A stretch of DNA of 64,000 bases from Methylotenera sp. GTDB taxonomy: Bacteria; Pseudomonadota; Gammaproteobacteria; Burkholderiales; Methylophilaceae. The notes beneath the pieces are model-generated. The model worked only from the letters and a program-made list of their open reading frames with translations. It was not told the DNA's origin and ran no database searches. This document shows, one piece after another, positions 61,604 through 64,000 of the stretch. Made by a program: the position numbers and the translations under genes. Within the stretch, counting starts at the first letter, position 1; every line of letters begins with the position of its first letter. The stretch lies in the NCBI RefSeq assembly GCF_029945535.1, contig NZ_JAQSCU010000010.1:567290-631289 (forward strand). Reading direction: 5' to 3'.

Positions 61604-63505
61604 ATGACCAAGTCACTTATAAATCCTCTAACTTTTTTGGCTTTACTGCATGATATTGCAGTAGCGGCATTTGTTTGGTTTGCAGCGTACTTGTTGCGTT
61701 TTAATTTTGCTATTCCTCCCGAACATCTTCAGTATATGCTGCGATCTATCGTCTGGGTTGCAATAATACAAGGAGCTGTTTTTGTATTTTGTGGTTTATA
61801 TCGCGGCATGTGGCGTTTTGCCAGCGTGTCAGATTTGAAGCGTATTTTCTATGCTGTTTGTGCAGCTGCCGTTTTAATTGCCGCCTTATTGTTCATGATG
61901 AGCACGTCAATTCTAATTCCCCGTTCCGTATTGATTTTAGATCCACTTTTACTGATGTTGATGATGGGTGGTAGTCGTTTTGCCTATCGTGCGTGGAAAG
62001 AGCACTCGCTTTATGGAATTGCACGATCGCTAGGTAAACCAACGCTAATATTAGGTGCGGGCGATGCCGCTGTGGCTCTACTTAAAGACTTATCACGTAG
62101 TACACAATGGCGCGTTGTTGGTTTGCTTGATGATGACAAAAGCTTACTGGGGCGTGAGATATTTGGCGTTAAGGTGTTAGGCACAATTGCAACTTTAGCT
62201 GATATGCAAAGACGCTTAGGCGTTCAGCATGTGATTGTTGCGATGCCATCGGCGCATCACCAAAAACGCCGTTCCGCGATAGATTTAGCCAATAATCTAG
62301 GTTTAGAAGTTTTGACTGTGCCAGCTATTGATGATCTGATGAGCGGTAAGGTAAGCGTTTCACAAATTCGCAAGGTGGATGTGGAGGATTTGTTGGGTCG
62401 TGACGCAGTGTTGCTAGATAACTCTGGCTTGCAGCATCTGATTGCGGAGCATGCCGTAATGGTAAGCGGTGCAGGAGGCTCTATTGGTTCTGAGCTTTGC
62501 CGTCAAATATTGAAATTTAATCCTAGTGTATTGATTTGTTTTGATATTTCAGAGTTTTCTCTTTACCAATTAGAACAAGAGCTTAGTGCGTTAAATCTTA
62601 AAGCCAAATTACTTTTTATGACAGGTGACGTTAAAAATAAGCAGCGTGTCAAAAGCTTGCTTGAGCGGTTTCAGCCTGCGGTTGTGTTTCATGCTGCTGC
62701 TTACAAGCACGTGCCTATGATGGAAAATGGTAATGTTTGGGAGGCGCTCTCAAATAACGTGATTGGTACACACACCATAGCTAACGCATGTAAAGAAGCT
62801 GACGTTGAGAAATTCGTGCTTATCTCCACTGACAAAGCGGTTAATCCAACGAATGTGATGGGGGCTAGTAAGCGCCTTGCAGAAATGGTTTGCCAGGGTT
62901 TGCAGGAGAAACTTGCACGCGAAGCAATTGGTACGCGCTTTGTCATCGTACGATTTGGTAACGTGCTAGGTAGTAGTGGTAGCGTCATTCCAAAATTTAG
63001 AGAGCAAATTGCCAGGGGTGGCCCGGTCACTATTACTCACCCTGAAATTACCCGCTATTTCATGTCGATACCTGAAGCTGCCCAGCTAGTGTTGCAAGCT
63101 GGATTAATGGGCAAGGGTGGTGAGATTTTGGTGCTTGATATGGGTGAGCCAGTTAAAATTGCCGCATTAGCCGCTGACATGATTCGTCTTTCTGGTCTTC
63201 AAGCAGATGAAATTAAAATTGAGTATGTAGGGCTGCGGCCAGGCGAAAAGCTTTATGAAGAGCTGCTTGCAGATGATGAGCACACCATGCCAACTCCGCA
63301 TGAAAAGCTACGTATAGCCCAAGCACGTGAAGTTGATATTGCTTGGGTTAAAAAACTATTAAAATGGATTGAAGGCACAGAAAGTGCGGACGAAGCAATG
63401 ATAAAAAATGAATTGAAGCTATGGGTTGAAGAGTACAGTCCTCAGCATCAAGCGAGTGTAGAAAAGCATTTTATATTAGATGTTGATCAAGTGACCTTGC
63501 ATTAG
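61604..63505 (+). CDS. wbpM: UDP-GlcNAc 4,6-dehydratase, membrane-bound (WbpM/PglF-like)
   Basis: 633 residues. Four N-terminal membrane helices (about 5-125), a first Rossmann domain (about 140-270, TLILGAGDAAVALL), and the catalytic extended SDR (about 285-570) with VSGAGGSIGSEL and STDKAVNPTNVMGASKRLAE (MxxxK replaces YxxxK, as in this family). It converts UDP-GlcNAc to the 4-keto-6-deoxy sugar, which the WbpV-like reductase would complete. A separate 4,6-dehydratase (FnlA) exists in the locus, so the two pathways branch from UDP-GlcNAc. Confidence 0.94.
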   Translation: MTKSLINPLTFLALLHDIAVAAFVWFAAYLLRFNFAIPPEHLQYMLRSIVWVAIIQGAVFVFCGLYRGMWRFASVSDLKRIFYAVCAAAVLIAALLFMMSTSILIPRSVLILDPLLLMLMMGGSRFAYRAWKEHSLYGIARSLGKPTLILGAGDAAVALLKDLSRSTQWRVVGLLDDDKSLLGREIFGVKVLGTIATLADMQRRLGVQHVIVAMPSAHHQKRRSAIDLANNLGLEVLTVPAIDDLMSGKVSVSQIRKVDVEDLLGRDAVLLDNSGLQHLIAEHAVMVSGAGGSIGSELCRQILKFNPSVLICFDISEFSLYQLEQELSALNLKAKLLFMTGDVKNKQRVKSLLERFQPAVVFHAAAYKHVPMMENGNVWEALSNNVIGTHTIANACKEADVEKFVLISTDKAVNPTNVMGASKRLAEMVCQGLQEKLAREAIGTRFVIVRFGNVLGSSGSVIPKFREQIARGGPVTITHPEITRYFMSIPEAAQLVLQAGLMGKGGEILVLDMGEPVKIAALAADMIRLSGLQADEIKIEYVGLRPGEKLYEELLADDEHTMPTPHEKLRIAQAREVDIAWVKKLLKWIEGTESADEAMIKNELKLWVEEYSPQHQASVEKHFILDVDQVTLH

Positions 63506-63550
63506 TTTTATAAATATTCATTAACTTTTATCATATGCAATTGAGCTAAA

Positions 63551-64000
63551 TTGAATACACAAAACCCACAAACCTTGCTTGATCAAGCGCAGCTTATTCA
63601 TACGGCGGAGGCTGTTCAAATCGCCATTAGCAAGCTTGGCAAAGACGTCACTTTGCAATTCGAGCATACTTGCCCAATAGTGATCTGCGTGATGGGCGGC
63701 GGAATTGTTTTTGCTGGGCAGTTGCTTACACAGCTGACATTTCCGCTCGAATTAGACTATGTACATGCTAGCCGCTACCAAAATAATACGGTAGGCAATG
63801 CGCTTATCTGGCAATCTTTACCAAAGTTAGATTTAAACAATCGAACAGTATTATTGGTGGATGATATTTTGGATGAGGGCATTACATTATTGGCCATTAA
63901 AGAAAAATGTCTAGCATTAGGCGCTAAAGACGTTTACTCAGCAGTGCTGATAGAAAAGAAGTTGCCACATTCAAAGCCGATTAAAGCTGATTTTGTTGGC
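63551..64000 (+). CDS. hpt: Hypoxanthine-guanine phosphoribosyltransferase, 5' part
   Basis: 150 codons visible, running off the right edge. The start is the TTG at 63551; an in-frame stop lies at 63542-63544 and no ATG is near. The PRPP-binding motif TVLLVDDILDEGITL (about residues 98-112) and VICVMGGGIVFAGQL identify the purine salvage phosphoribosyltransferase family, with DYVHASRY in between. It makes IMP or GMP from hypoxanthine or guanine. It is outside the O-antigen functions but follows on the same strand. Confidence 0.9.
   Translation, partial: MNTQNPQTLLDQAQLIHTAEAVQIAISKLGKDVTLQFEHTCPIVICVMGGGIVFAGQLLTQLTFPLELDYVHASRYQNNTVGNALIWQSLPKLDLNNRTVLLVDDILDEGITLLAIKEKCLALGAKDVYSAVLIEKKLPHSKPIKADFVG

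Overview
The window looks like chromosome from a moderately AT-rich betaproteobacterial methylotroph, most likely Methylophilaceae close to Methylotenera (inference from gene content). It carries the end of pqqE, a XoxF4-type lanthanide methanol dehydrogenase, formate-tetrahydrofolate ligase, a PEP-CTERM protein and an EPS-associated MarR regulator. I see no tRNA, rRNA, CRISPR array, prophage or insertion sequence.

Layout. 1-3.2 kb: 3' end of pqqE, a Bcr-type drug exporter, a YgjP-like metallohydrolase and an unknown protein. 3.2-11.6 kb: assimilatory sulfate reduction, with fdxA and the minus-strand run tauE-cysI-DUF934-cysH-cysD-cysN, divergent from cysB and a lipoprotein. CysN has no CysC domain and CysH has the iron-sulfur cysteine pairs of APS reductases, so the route is sulfate, APS, sulfite, sulfide. 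11.7-15.8 kb: xoxF, divergent from an AcoR-type sigma-54 activator. The intergene holds a near-consensus -24/-12 promoter facing xoxF and an inverted repeat at a typical enhancer distance. 15.9-19.4 kb: a probable zinc uptake operon (small CxxC protein, outer-membrane barrel, binding protein, permease) with no ATPase gene. 19.5-26.3 kb: a PEP-CTERM protein, a multi-HAMP chemoreceptor and a Cache-PAS-GGDEF-EAL protein.

26.4-41.4 kb: housekeeping and envelope genes: a HerA-like ATPase, fhs, a YigZ/IMPACT protein, a PerM-type membrane protein, an MscS-related protein, a CHASE2/SH3/M48-protease operon, a HemD-like protein, rmuC, moaD-moaE, a Lon-like protease and Hsp15. 41.4-63.5 kb: a Wzx/Wzy-type surface polysaccharide locus, probably O-antigen. 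It encodes a phosphomannomutase and ManC (GDP-mannose), FnlABC (UDP-L-FucNAc), a WbpM-like dehydratase with a WbpV-like reductase and a small phosphoglycosyl transferase (initiating sugar), a flippase, a polymerase, a chain-length protein, an inverted ligase gene, glycosyltransferases and two methyltransferases. The window ends inside a hypoxanthine phosphoribosyltransferase gene.

The best leads for something undescribed are the sigma-54 control region of xoxF, the ATPase-less zinc cassette, the CHASE2-SH3-M48 operon, a perfect 32-bp palindrome before the WbpM-like gene, a mini-ORF coupled to the WbpV-like gene, three REP-like elements, and a sharp codon-usage shift inside the chemoreceptor gene.
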